Of a stretch of 64,000 bases of DNA, positions 47,230 to 58,507 are shown in pieces. The notes beneath the pieces were generated by a model, which worked only from the letters and a program-made list of their open reading frames with translations, was not told the DNA's origin and did no database searches. The DNA is from Ectobius pallidus. Taxonomy: Eukaryota; Arthropoda; Insecta; Blattodea; Ectobiidae. Position 1 is the stretch's first letter. Every line of letters starts with the position of its first letter. A program made the translations under genes and the position numbers. The stretch is taken from positions 186,001 to 250,000 of the forward strand of contig CAXKWD010000007.1 of NCBI GenBank assembly GCA_964059195.1, written 5' to 3'.

Positions 47230-47810
47230 TTGTACAATGTCCACGAATACAGACAAAGGTTTGAGTTCCATAAGAAATGTATAGAAATGCTGCTTGATAT
47301 GGTAGAACCATTTCGACACAATTCTGACAAGAACTCCGCTCTATCCCGAAGACTACAATTTCTTTGTGGACTACGAATCTCCCGTACAGGTGTTTTTAAA
47401 ATTGTGGCAGGTTTTTTAATAAATATTAATCGAACCGCACCTAGTAGGGCATTTAATAACGTAAATAATTGAGCTCATAAATGCTTACATTAAATACCGT
47501 ATATAGAAAGCACATTTGGCGTTTGAAAGAAACGTTGTCAGATTCTCACTACATCCATGAAATTTCAGCCAGCCAAATGTGGAAATATCATTGCGAATTG
47601 CGGTCCAACTAGGAAGGCGTCCATTAAAGTTGAGGGGGAGAGTGAGTGGAAGGGACGTTTGCATTGCACGGTACAAGGAGCGCATATGCTCTCAAATATC
47701 TTCCTAGCTGGATCGGCCTTTAGATGCTGCAGTTCTCCCTAACTTTGGGTTAGAAAACGACGATGTATTTCATGCTAATTTTATGGATACAGATATCGGC
47801 GAGGTATAGT
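47230..47810 (+). pseudogene. HARBI1-like transposase, core deleted
   Basis: The N-terminal part (47230-47472) has FHKKCIEMLLDMVEPF, LSRRLQFLCGLRI and TGVFKIVAG, matching the N-terminal helical region of HARBI1-type nucleases. The C-terminal part, in another frame at about 47700-47810, has AAVLPNFGLENDDVF, a decayed version of the conserved 'CCVLHN' block. The DDE centre between them is missing and the frame is broken, so it is non-functional. Confidence 0.7.
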
Positions 47811-48016
47811 ATATTCCAATAAATGAAAGCCTCCGTTCTCGGAGCTACCCTGATAACACTTCACCTCTGCTACTTAAAGGAAGGGTAAACTAAAAAAATA
47901 CCATTTTCTTATTTTAATCTCATCGCACGGAGCTTTGAATTACGAAACGAATGGTGATCTCGTGAACTTCAGGTGCCCAATATTACGCCTTGTACGGGTG
48001 AAGTAAAAAGCTGCCG

Positions 48017-48024
48017 TGACGTCA
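48017..48024. promoter_or_regulatory. CRE-like palindrome TGACGTCA upstream of the P2X7-ballast-like gene
   Basis: Sits in GTGACGTCACGC, 78 bp before the first ATG (48103). TGACGTCA is the CREB/ATF consensus. The same 12-base context occurs at 49180. Confidence 0.55.
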
Positions 48025-48102
48025 CGCCTGACTAACTCGCTGGCAGGACAACAGCTGCTGTAATGCTCGGGCGTGTGTTTCTAATACACCACCAAGTCTC
48101 AT

Positions 48103-48516
48103 TTGTGTTTGTTGTTGATAGAGATGCCTGCAATGTTACCTTCTAAGGACAAATCTCGGTATTCACAAATTAATATCACACGAAAAGAAAATGACAAGGA
48201 ATTGTTTAAAGAATTGCAAGGAAGAAAAGAAAATACGGAATGGTGTAAATGTGGGCTGTGTATGCATATGAAAACGGGCCACGAATGTGTGTGTTGTTGG
48301 GACTGTGAAGTAATTTGTGAACAGAAGGGGGTTGTAGACTGTATAACACGACATTGCTCATTCGATAGCGTTATTATAAATAAAGATACACTAGTTGCCA
48401 GGCGTTATCAGTTAATACTTAGAGCTAATACAGTTCAAAAACAAAATATTTTTCAAGATACGAACAGAGTCACTTTCAGATTCAGAATCATCTTTTGCGG
48501 TAGTAGAAATTTCTGA
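48103..48516 (+). CDS. Cysteine-rich protein like the P2X7 receptor C-terminal (ballast) domain
   Basis: A 137-codon frame with a second possible start at 48124 (MPAMLPSKDKS). The core reads EWCKCGLCMHM, then ECVCCWDCEVI, then CITRHCSFDSVIIN and a tail with LVARRYQLILRA. The order W-C-x-C-x2-C, E-C-x-C-C, and C-I-T-x-H-x2-F is the signature of the cytosolic zinc- and nucleotide-binding ballast domain of vertebrate P2X7; there are no transmembrane segments or channel domain. The last 35 or so codons lie antisense to the THAP gene and lack family similarity, so the true end may differ. Function in a transposon is unknown; as a metal-binding domain it could bind nucleic acid or protein. The frame is intact, unlike its partner's. 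Confidence 0.75.
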   Translation: MCLLLIEMPAMLPSKDKSRYSQINITRKENDKELFKELQGRKENTEWCKCGLCMHMKTGHECVCCWDCEVICEQKGVVDCITRHCSFDSVIINKDTLVARRYQLILRANTVQKQNIFQDTNRVTFRFRIIFCGSRNF

Positions 48517-49083
48517 AATGCTAAAAGAGCTATCTAAATCACAATTTCTAGAAGAAACATTCAATGAATCTGTGCAAACATTGACATAAGTTTCATTTCC
48601 TAGTTCACACTGAACGCCTACGCTGTTAGAAACTGAATTTTCGTCATAAATACTAGATTCCACATTCATGATTTGTCCATTCCCGGATACTGAAGGATTA
48701 CTGTTCAAATCTTGCAACAACTCTCTCATTTCCTTCTTCCTCGAGTACGACGATTTTCTTTACTTCATTGGCGGTGTTTCAGATTTCCCACGCAAAAGAA
48801 GTGATGGCACAGCACTTCTTTTTTAAACAGATTGCGGGGTTTCTCCAGATAACTGTTTTCGTAACTGTACCGAAAGCTCGGTATCATTTTCTTCAAAATG
48901 TTGTGAACAAACCGTAGTACTGTATTTACTAAAAACAAATTGTTCTCTTTTTATTTTTATCAGCCATTGCTTATAACGTTCGGGTGACTTATCTCTGTTG
49001 GGAAATCGATGGAAAGATATTTTAAGTGTGTTATCACTCTTCGACGATGAGTTTGTACACCCCACAACACAACAATAAACCAT
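48412..49083 (-). pseudogene. THAP-domain protein with two in-frame nonsense codons
   Basis: Read from 49083 on the minus strand, residues 1-86 form a THAP zinc finger: MVYCCVVGC, then SFHRFPN, a central W, then VCSQHF (the C2-CH ligands Cys, Cys, Cys, His). A TAA (48825-48823) follows, but the same frame continues with KRSAVPSLLLRG, the AVPTIF-type box that closes THAP domains. After a second TAA (48762-48760) the frame runs to 48412 with an acidic, Ser-rich tail containing VGVQCELG. THAP domains bind DNA and are common in P-element and Kolobok transposons. Two stops in one otherwise preserved frame suggest recent death, or strain or sequence variation. Confidence 0.85.
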
Positions 49084-49179
49084 TGTTTGAACAGATACTC
49101 ACTAAAAAACTGTAACAGTAGACAGAATACTGTGAAATCTCTTTCACCAGGCGAGACTGAGCCAAGCCTTCGTCAAGCG

Positions 49180-49187
49180 TGACGTCA
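49180..49187. promoter_or_regulatory. CRE-like palindrome TGACGTCA upstream of the THAP gene
   Basis: Sits in GTGACGTCACGC 97 bp before the THAP ATG at 49083. It mirrors the site at 48017 and lies in partly conserved inverted surroundings. Confidence 0.55.
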
Positions 49188-50750
49188 CGCGCCCATCGCT
49201 TTACAATAAATATATTCGTTTTGTGATTAAATGTGAAGGTGTAAAACATTTCTAACAGTGAATATCATTTCTTAAAAACATTTTCTTTCAATCCGTATGA
49301 AGAAAATGATACTGAATTTTTAGTTTACTTTTCCTTTAACCGTAGAGATTACTGAACAATAGGTGATTCTCATTGTTAAACGATTTATTGTAATTATTGT
49401 AAATTAATTTTATTACATTACACTTCTATAGCTTAACTTAAAGCACAACATTGCGAATGCCAGAATTATAATAATAATTATAAGAGCTAAAAGTTCAATA
49501 GTTGCACCCGCAGTGTTAATGAATAATATGTCCTTTTTTCTGACCCAGGTGTAAAAATGGCCAAACAGGCCACATCGGAAGAAAATTTGACTGACTCTGG
49601 GATTAGCTAACAATGAGAAGGGGACTCATTGTAAAACCATTCCTTAAAGACTCCCCAATTCTCGAATGGTGGAATAGGACGAGGCATTTATGTTTGGGAA
49701 TAAACTATAGCAGATGCTGCAGGTCTATAGTATATTGCTAACTATTTTAACTAACCCTGGGGACAGGAAAGTGGGAAACATTATAAACTATGTAGAAGAA
49801 AAATGCCAACATTAGTGCCGAAAGAAAATTTTGAGGGGCACTGGAGGTTGAAGCTGCCCAGGATCTAGAGAAACACACAACCACCTGTATAATTATTATT
49901 GGAGTTCATAGACTGCGAAATATTGTACCGCCATTTTTGTTTAAATATTACATTTCTCAGTTGTAATATTATTATATTTTTATAAGGTAATATTTTGTAA
50001 GAAAATGTTCTGTGCATTTGAAAAAGGAAGTAAACATTTTGTTAGTTTTGTTGTTATCCTTTTTATCCCCCTCTTTTCCATGAGTTTGTGTAATACTCAT
50101 TAACATTGTAAAACAGTCAATAAGTATTAATAATTCATTATATTGGGATTTATCATAAACAACTGTAGAATAATTGATTTATCGTTTTTGGGGAAGAATA
50201 TGTAACTTTAGGCAGTATAAATATTTGAATATATTTTAGAACTCTATTATGCTTATGAGAGAAATAATTGTAATAATGACAGTGAATCAATGATGAAAAT
50301 AAACTGGAAATTCCAATTGTTTGCATTATAATACAGAAATCGTTTGCAGAAAAATCGTAATCACAGTACCCTAACGTAGGCTACTAAACTGAAAATATTC
50401 TTCCGAGGGAATTGAAATTAGTAATGAATAAAACACTACCAATAGGCCTATTTTAAAATATGACGATTGTCATTAGTAATAACTCGTATAACCCAAATTC
50501 TATTCATTGTTTCAGCGAACCTTTCCTTTTCATTCTGTGGCACTTTAATACTGGCTATTAAAATGCACGTGTTCTGCTGCGCTGCACTAACGTTTCTGCT
50601 CTGTTCTGCGCAGATTTCGTCTACTTCTTTAGTAAAAATCGTTTACTACTTTAGTTACAACTAAAGATGTACTGGTTCTTGTTTACTTCAGGTTTCCGTC
50701 ATAAATTTACTACTTTAGTTTGGTTTACTCCTGGATGGTGCACGCCACCC

Positions 50751-50945
50751 TAAGTGTGGTGTGTCTCGTGTTGTCTCGGAGGTGGCCCCGGCATTGGGCT
50801 GATCACCCATTCTGGGAGGCCTGCCAATGTAATTTTCTGACCAAACAAGAGTGCATGTGATCCAAAGGTAGTTTCTCTTCCGACAAATCTCGGACTGCGT
50901 GGGACGCTTAAACGTCCCTACAATGGGAAATGTTATACTAAGAGA
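50751..50945 (+). mobile_element. tRNA-derived SINE (family 2), right part
   Basis: Continues the copy at 46585-46756 after the Harbinger element: 'gtgtctcgtgttgtctcgg', 'aggtggccccggcattggg', and a GAAA-type tail 'agagaaagaagaag' at its 3' end. Confidence 0.85.
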
Positions 50946-51231
50946 AAGAAGAAGATTTAGTTCTAACATCTCACTGCTTCATGTCTATGCGGGTAGGAAG
51001 TGTTTGAAATATTGTCTGGATCGTTCGTAAAGTGCTTGGGCCTACCATAAACAGAAACAGCCTAATACAAACTATAACGATAGGCCTTATAGTCCTAGTA
51101 TATATAAAATCTATAACTCCATGGTTCTATAGTATCACTGTGAAATTTACCTCCCTCCGTGTTTCGATTTCATTGGGAGATGGCAACTTGTAGGTTAAAA
51201 AGATATCTCCGAAATTACCCATTATATATTA

Positions 51232-53010
51232 TCTATGTTAATAAAAGGAAGTGTCTGTCTTTCCTTCTGTCTGTCTGTCTGTCCGCGATGCCCAGCAAAA
51301 TCAACTCAACGCAGAGATCTGAAATTTTAAACATAGGTGGACTGAAGAGTCGGAAAATGCACCTCGAAGCCGGAATTTTAATTTTCGCCTTCGTTCGTGA
51401 CTTATGAGTGAAAAGGGGAAGAAAACGTGCATTTTTTGCGTTTTCTAAGTATCAGTTTTGAGTAATACATTTTAAATCAATTACAGTTGGCTTTGGCTAT
51501 TTTCGTCATACCTTGGAAATAAAAGCATCGCGATCGCTTGAATGTTGTAGCTCACGCTGGTCGATTCATTTGTTTATAATGTCAAGGCACGCAGATATCT
51601 GAAATTTTCAGCATAACGGAACTGGGATAATGAATAGCCTATTGGCCTAAATGGACAGACATTGATCCGTTTAGACGGAACTCATTATGCAGGGATTTTC
51701 TAGGCCAGGGAACTCGATCGCTTGATTTTGTAAGTCCATCCTGGACGATTCATTTTTGAAGTAAAACTTCTTTAGTGGCGGTAGAGGGTAAATCTGGAAA
51801 ATCAGTCACACAAAAACCGTCACGAAATCAGTCACACTCTTACTTGTTTCGGTGCGGACTGCACAGAAAACAATCAACTCAATGATTAGGAGTAATCAAA
51901 GGACATTTTTCAGACCTTACTTCCTCAATGGCAATAGACAATTCCTAAGCAATCTAAAGGTATATTATCTATTTTATGGAACCCGGAGGTTCATTACCGC
52001 GCAAATCCAAAATTAAAAAATAAATTTCAAAAATTAAAAAAAACAAAATTAAAAATTATAACATCCAAAAATCCAAAATTTAATAAATAATAAAATAAAA
52101 AATTTAAAATTTTCTAGGCCAGGGAACTCGATCGCTTGATTTTGTAAGTCCATCCTGGACGATTCATTTTTGAAGTAAAACTTCTTTAGTGGCGGTAGAG
52201 GGTAAATCTGGAAAATCAGTCACACAAAAACCGTCACGAAATCAGTCACACTCTTACTTGTTTCGGTGCGGACTGCACAGAAAACAATCAACTCAATGAT
52301 TAGGAGTAATCAAAGGACATTTTTCAGACCTTACTTCCTCAATGGCAATAGACAATTCCTAAGCAATCTAAAGGTATATTATCTATTTTATGGAACCCGG
52401 AGGTTCATTACCGCGCAAATCCAAAATTAAAAAATAAATTTCAAAAATTAAAAAAAACAAAATTAAAAATTATAACATCCAAAAATCCAAAATTTAATAA
52501 ATAATAAAATAAAAAATTTAAAAAATAAAAAATTCAAAGATCGAACATTTAAAAAATCCGAAATTAAATATTCAAAGATCCAAAATTAAAAAGTCAAAAA
52601 TTTAAAAAAAATCCAAAAACCCAATATTAAAAAGTCCAACAATGCAACATTGAAAAATCCAATAATCAAAAATTGAAAAAATAAATAAATAAAGTTTTAC
52701 TTCTGTCGCGTGACGTTCCACCCACTCTTTTTAGAATGAAAAAGGCCGAAGACAAAAAATTTTCAAGTTACATAGAAGAGGGAAAATCAATGTAGGCCTA
52801 AATATGGTCAAACATTGTTCGATTTGGACGAAACTCACTATACAGGGGTTTTCTGGGCCAAGGAACTCGAATCTGAGGTCGGTTTACCAGGCGACGCTAT
52901 CTAATCGTGGAATACACTGCACGTGATTTATGTGTTAATATATTGATTTAACTATTATGCCTTTAATTTTTGGAATAATTATCGCGGGCGAACCCGCGGG
53001 CACATGCTAG
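51232..53010 (+). mobile_element. Non-autonomous Helitron
   Basis: 5' end TCTATGTTAATAAAAG; 3' end with hairpin CGCGGG-CGAA-CCCGCG, a 12-base spacer and terminal CTAG (53007-53010). It lies between A (51231) and T (53011), as Helitrons do, with no target duplication. No Rep/helicase coding. The inside carries a (GTCT)n stretch at 51273-51294, a piece of LINE 3' UTR and a large tandem duplication. Confidence 0.85.
51697..52524. repeat. 414-bp tandem duplication inside the Helitron
   Basis: The segment starting 'ttttctaggccagggaactc' at 51697 repeats at 52111 with no difference that I can see. Each copy includes the inverted LINE 3' UTR piece ('aatggcaatagacaattcct') and an A-rich stretch of 'ccaaaatt' repeats, which continues, diverged, to about 52690. 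Confidence 0.9.
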
Positions 53011-54602
53011 TCAGAAAGAACCCATTCATCTAGCAGAGCTCTAAGTTTCTGTTGATGCCTCGTATGTGAATTTTGATTTTGATTGATTTTGGCGCTACAA
53101 TCGAATGTATTTCAACTATTTACATTCTTACAATGCTGGAATTGGAATGTTTTTCTCCTCTCCTACAAAGTTGATACAAGGTCTCTCACCTCATCCGATA
53201 AGCTCCTCACGAAGCTGGGTGCACACAGCTCCCTATCTCATAAAAATTCAAGGAAGTGCCGTAGATGGAACAAGAGCTTAAAGGTAGCCTAAGTAGTAGC
53301 AACACTCTAGCCACAATTACACGCAGGCGATCTTGATACTCACTTACTTAAGAGAAGGGGTGGGATTTTGATCACCTAACTTACAAAATACCAAAAAATG
53401 CTCCTCAAGCAACGCTTTTATGGCCAAAAAAATGTTTCAAAATTACCCTAGAGATTATGATGGCCTGAACATATATGTTATTTTCTAAATTTGCTTTGTG
53501 GAAAATTAGGGTTTTGTTATTATTTAGAGTGTTAATTTTAATTAATAAATGTGTAGCCTATTATGTGCCAGAATACGGTGGACGGGAAAAATGCCTGTGC
53601 GTCTGTCGGTCATCAATGTATCTGTACACATCACTACTCGAATATGGTTTTTCAGATTTTTATGAAACTTAGCATATGCACCTTTAACGTTCGTAGGAAG
53701 AACGCTATTGATTTTGGACCAAATCGATTGACCGGTACCGGAGTAATGACCAGTCAAATGCTTTTTAAAGGGCAGATAAATAATCACTACACTGACATAA
53801 TTTTTGCCCATTTCCAGATGTGGCACACTTACAGCTGTAACCGACGGAAATGTTCCAAAAGTTCACATTATTTGTTAAAAATGGCGGACGCAACTCTAAT
53901 TTCTGTGCAGATGTTCTTTGGACCTTATTGTAAGTAAAAACCGATTGCATCAGCAGTAACGGAATTCAAAGACCTGCAAGTTCTTCTTCCTAAGACTTTT
54001 TCCCGAATCTCTTTCAGGTAGGTTTATACCTTAGATTGAATCAGAATTTTTATTCTAAGCGTATTTGTGTTAGCTTATTTTCTTCATATGATGTTATTTC
54101 TGACACACTTACAGGGAAGATAGAATCTTAAAATCAACATAGGAAAAACAAAGTTTGTATTTCTAGCAGCCCCTTGAGTAATTGGGTGGATAAACCAGAT
54201 GTCATTCGCATTTACGACTCTAAACTAGTGGTCTTCAACCTGTGGCCCGACCCTTCAAGTCGTTTTCGAAAAAACGAAATAAATTTTCTTCCGGTGAAGT
54301 TCTTTAAAGTAAGATAAACTCGTCATCAATCTTCGTGTGGCATCCCTGAAGATACCTTACACAAAATTATAATTTTAAAGGCAATAAAGATCTAAACGTA
54401 AAATGTTTTCTTCCTCATTCTTTCCCCTGAAAGCTGGCCACATTCCTCCTACAAGTAACGCTGCTTTAGAGCTTTCCTACTTACAGCATTGTTTCTATAG
54501 ATACAGCGATATTGTGTTCCATGTAATAGATTTCAATTGCACCTTTCTCATATTTAGGCGACATCGGACATAATTAATTCACATAAATATTTGCTACCGT
54601 TA
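53011..54602. other. Unassigned sequence
   Basis: Several overlapping open frames (53083-53292, 53475-53950) without recognisable domains. GC-richer than its surroundings at 53570-53850, so a decayed repeat is possible. Confidence 0.4.
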
Positions 54603-54805
54603 GGGCCGATTGTATAAACAGTTTGATCTCGAATCAGGGACTAAACTGATTTCAGTTCACGCTGAACTCAGAAATTTTTGTTGTATAAACGTTAATCTGA
54701 GATCAGTTCGCACTGAACTAGGATCAGTTTTGACTGGAGAAATTTTTCCGATCAAACTCGTTGATCTCAGAAACAAGATTAGCTCATTATAAACGTAATA
54801 TTAGG
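54603..54805. mobile_element. Probable short MITE of GGGCC..TATAAAC type
   Basis: Starts GGGCCGATTGTATAAACAG, like the element at 25987. 'ttgtataaac' plus a GATC-AG block recurs at 54681, and 'gatcagttcgcactgaacta' makes a small inverted structure. A plausible right end 'ttataaac...taggcc' lies at 54787-54803 but is weak. Confidence 0.4.
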
Positions 54806-55266
54806 CCTACCTGTGTGGTTGCGATAAATATAAAGAAAATACACAAAAGACAACTTCAGACATTTCTAGCTATAACGTTGTTGTGCGTATATGGGCTATG
54901 TTAGGCTCCTTACAATGCAGTGTAACATAACTCTACAACATAACCTGTACGTTATTATTATCATCTCATTCCAATTTTCAGATATCTCATGATGATAAAA
55001 ATGATGAATTTCGTCGGGTTCCCCGTGAGTTTTATTTTAGTATATGCTGGCGAAATCCAAGCTTCGCCCACTCCAGCCGTTGCGATCCTTGGCGACGGCT
55101 CGCTAGTCCTTTTCGTGCTCTACCAAAGCATCCGCACTAATTTCTACAATACGAAAATAACCCTTGTAACACAATTGCAATTAATACGAAATTATGAATC
55201 TTTACCATTTCATGCCGCTCTCTAGCCTAAACTTAAATAAATAAATTCTCGCTTCGCACCTCTGTG
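54806..55266. other. Unassigned sequence
   Basis: Includes a GC-richer patch (55050-55135) with a plus open frame (54989-55225) that I do not recognise. Confidence 0.35.
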
Positions 55267-55335
55267 ATCGCTCGATGGCGTAATGGGTAAAACGACTGGC
55301 TACCATGCTAGCGGTCTCGTGTTCGAATCTTCTTA
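55267..55335 (+). repeat. tRNA-like SINE head
   Basis: 'GATGGCGTAATGGGTAAAAC' (box A) and 'GGTCTCGTGTTCGAATC' (box B), with a CTGGC/GCTAG anticodon-like stem between. The acceptor stem does not pair, so this is tRNA-derived and not a working tRNA. Confidence 0.6.
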
Positions 55336-55794
55336 TATCCTAATTTTATAGGATAGGAATAGGTAGGCAGGGTAATGGAAAGAAGGGATTGAATAGTAGA
55401 AAGGGGGAAAAATAAAAATTTTCCAAATTTTCAACGCTGCTAAACAACTAGGACTATGGTGGAACTACTAGGAAATCTCGAGTAGGAGGAGCTTAAGGGG
55501 AGACCTGTTTTTGGATTTCCCCCAAATGCTTTCTTCGTGAAATAAAAATTTTCGAAACATGCATACATACAAACAAAATTATAATTTACATGACAGAGAC
55601 ATAAGCCCCATACGAGTTCATGTTTAGGAACTGCAATTAACATAATATTAATAAAATCATTTATTCAGTTTTTAAAATACAGTTTTATGTTTAACATCAG
55701 AAATAAAATATTTCTTCTAATGAAGAGGAAGGGGGAAACGTCCCCATAATACCAGCAGCATTTCCCATTTGGATGGCTATGCCTATGCGCTGCC
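55336..55794. other. Unassigned sequence
   Basis: No gene recognised; 3' flank of the element on the minus strand. Confidence 0.4.
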
Positions 55795-58507
55795 TCAGGT
55801 ATTCAGTGGCGCGAGGATGTTAGTAATATACTGCAGATGTTTGCCCAATTCACTAACGAAGGCTTTGGCTTCAGAGCACCAGGGACCAAAGGTTTCTACT
55901 GTGAAGACGACAAAGCTGTAATTATCGAATATAGCACGATATTTCGACCTCTTTAGCTGGACAGCGGATTCAGCAGCAGACCCAGCAAGTTTACAGGTGG
56001 AAGATAAATGGGATGGTGCTACTGTGTCTACAGATGTTGCGTCCCACATCAAGGATTTGCCTTGTCTCCATGGAATTAGTGTCAACCCGTCTGGGCGTTT
56101 GCAGTCAGAGCGGCTGATACCTACGGGTTCCAAGATAGCAGGCACTCCAGCAGATGTCAAAGCTCTTTTGATGATGTCGTTCTGGAGAATCTGCCAGAGT
56201 TCTTGGAGCAGCTCAATGCATGGTGACCGTAAGAGTCAGCAGAGGCCCCACAAACACAAGTGTGCTCCTGACAGATTTTACAGCCTAGACGTAGTGCTCC
56301 AGCAATCCGAAATGAGCAATTATCCATAAGTGTGCCAATTTGAGTAGATGGTATGGCCGAGAGCCAAGAGCCAAGAGCTTGCTTCTTTAGCTTGAATTGC
56401 ATGGAAACGTGCTTGATCCTGAAGGGAGTCCATACACGTAGTTAATGATATCAGGACACGAGTAGAGTTAATGATGTCCCAATGTTTTTGTATTTCTCGT
56501 TGTTCTGGAGGGTCTTGAGAATCAGTGAGCTGAGAACAATGTTGTAAAGCTTCTGTTAAATGACAGACCTCGAGATTGTCACCGTAGTTAGAGACTTGAG
56601 GAAATCAAAGACCGAATATGCAGAAGCTATAAAAGCTGGTAAACAGATGTCAGACAACGTTCTAATACCAAGACCACCTAAGTTAATGGGTAAACTAGAT
56701 AAACGCCAGTTTTTATCTTCTAATGGGAAGTTGAGGATTGATTCCAAACAGTTCCGAAGTAATCCGTCTGCTTCCTTGAGAAGCGAAGGAAAGAACCAAA
56801 GTGGGGTGGTTCGCAAGTAGCCTAGTAGGTAAATTTTGGAATCGCAAAACAATTTTTTAGTAAGAAGTACGCTACATGTGCATTTACATCAAGCAAACGT
56901 TCCAGTGATCTTTTCATTTCTTGAATCTTCATATGAGTCGTTGATTCTATATTTTTGACGAAAATTGGAGATCCTAAAAGAGCTAATTCTGATTTAGAAA
57001 TTACTCTTATGCCAGGGGCAATCTTTCGAAAATTTGAAACAACTGTGTCACCTACTCCAGAGCAGAAATATAATTCACATTTATCTGAGTTTATCTCCAA
57101 ACCCAGAGACTGACAATCCTGCACTACTTTCTGGAAATCAGCAAGGACTTTGTCTGGCTCATCACACAGAGTACCATCATCTAAGTAAAACAAGTTAAGG
57201 CAGCTCTCCAATTCTTTAACGATGGATAGTGAGACTGAAAAGTAAAGGTCCTGTAAGGTCTCCTTGTTGGGCACCTCTTTGTGATGATATGACATGTGAC
57301 TGAAAATATAAGTTGGACGGAAATCTATATGCTTGCCACAGAAAAGCATAAAGTTCTGGGATCTTTTCTCTGACATTATTAAGCATGCAGTCTCTTTCTA
57401 TGCAGTTAAATGCATTGCAAAAATCAATCTTAAGAAGCACTTTGCTACTTTTTTCATTGTTTGCTAAGAAAGTGCGTACAGAGTGAATGACTGCTTCACA
57501 GCCATTACTAGTGCCGAACCCTAGCTGGTGAGGAAGAAAATACTCACTCGATTCTTTTCTAACAGATGAACAGGCTAACTTGGACACTTGCCTGTGAAAA
57601 ACGTTACCAATGGCAATTGGCCGAATTCCACCTCCCTTCTTCTCAAGAGCAATTAATGTTGCTCCATATAAGAGTGGACAAATAGTATCAATTACTTTAC
57701 CTGCTAATATAAAGTTACATAAATTGGTAATAGAAAGGAGAAGTCTTCTACCAGAGTCACCAGCAGACGTCGATGTAAGGTGACTGATATGTTGTGGTTG
57801 TAATCCATCTATCCCTGAAAAAGATCCCTTAGGAAATCTGTTAATTGCTGTTGTGACCATTTCCAAACTAACAGATAAAGATGGGCTAGTAGAAGCAGAA
57901 GGTTCAGGAAATAAAAGAGGTCTTGAAGGTGCAGGGTGCTTTTCTAATAATGCTTCATATGTTGACAATGAGTGAGAAGCTAAACCCATGTCAGAAGAGA
58001 GGATACGCACTGCACCACGGATGTCACCATCTGACACTTTAGCTTCTATAAGGTGAGACATAGGAGAATTATGTTTTTCCCGAATAGGGATAGATGTCAT
58101 TCTGAAGTCTCTTAGATTATCCTTGATAGTTGACACTAGGGATTTCTTGTATTTCTTTTTGGAATTCAGAGGAACTTGGAGTGCAATATACGAAAAGATA
58201 AATAGGTCTTTCCAACAGTCTACGGTATTTTGGGAAACACAGCGATCAATGATTTGAGAAAGTTTATCAGCTGCGTAAGATCTTGCACCCTTAGGAATTC
58301 TTCTCAGAACTTTAATATTATTTTTGTAAGACGCAAGGTGAGAATAGAAAGGATCGTCAGATATAGATTGATTATCTCCAAAAGGTTGATGAGGGTGTGC
58401 TCTCAACCAGTAGCGGCTCGTGGCTCAAAACGAGAGTGTGCTGCAAATACCATTTCATACAGCAAACTTAAAATATTGAGCTACTTGACAGAGAAGTAGC
58501 AGCTCTG

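Larger units (their letters stand above)
47878..49335. mobile_element. TTAA-flanked two-gene element (Kolobok-like) carrying THAP and P2X7-ballast-like genes
   Basis: 1458 bp between TTAA at 47874-47877 and 49336-49339. Inverted ends AGGAARRGTAAACTAAAAA, with weaker pairing to about 40 bp (a shared 'catttttctt'-like block). Two convergent genes fill it, and palindromic TGACGTCA sites lie at matching positions from each end. TTAA duplication plus a THAP protein is what is known of Kolobok elements; no transposase with a catalytic domain is visible, so this is either a non-autonomous member or a new type. Confidence 0.75.
46757..50750 (+). mobile_element. PIF/Harbinger element inserted in a SINE
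   Basis: TIR GGGTGATGTGCACCA, right end inverted GGGTGGCGTGCACCA; flanked by TAA on both sides (46754-46756 and 50751-50753), the PIF/Harbinger target. The SINE reads continuously once it is removed. Both ends carry repeats of 'actcttttagtaa' and 'gtttactactttagt'. A second copy of the extended terminus ('gtggcgtgcaccaaccagg') lies at 46864, so the left end is partly duplicated. It carries a broken HARBI1-like gene and a nested TTAA element. 3994 bp in all, about 2.5 kb of it its own. Confidence 0.9.

Noticed and set aside
48163..48354. Minus-strand frame antisense to the P2X7-ballast-like gene
   Set aside because: It is the shadow of the plus-strand gene and has no domain of its own.
49413..49613. 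A membrane peptide with a run of Ile
   Set aside because: The Ile run is an 'ataatt' simple repeat; it lies in the Harbinger element's non-coding part.
52000..52700. A long A-rich 'ccaaaatt' stretch as an origin or matrix-attachment site
   Set aside because: It is a degenerate simple repeat inside a Helitron. Base composition alone does not support a function.
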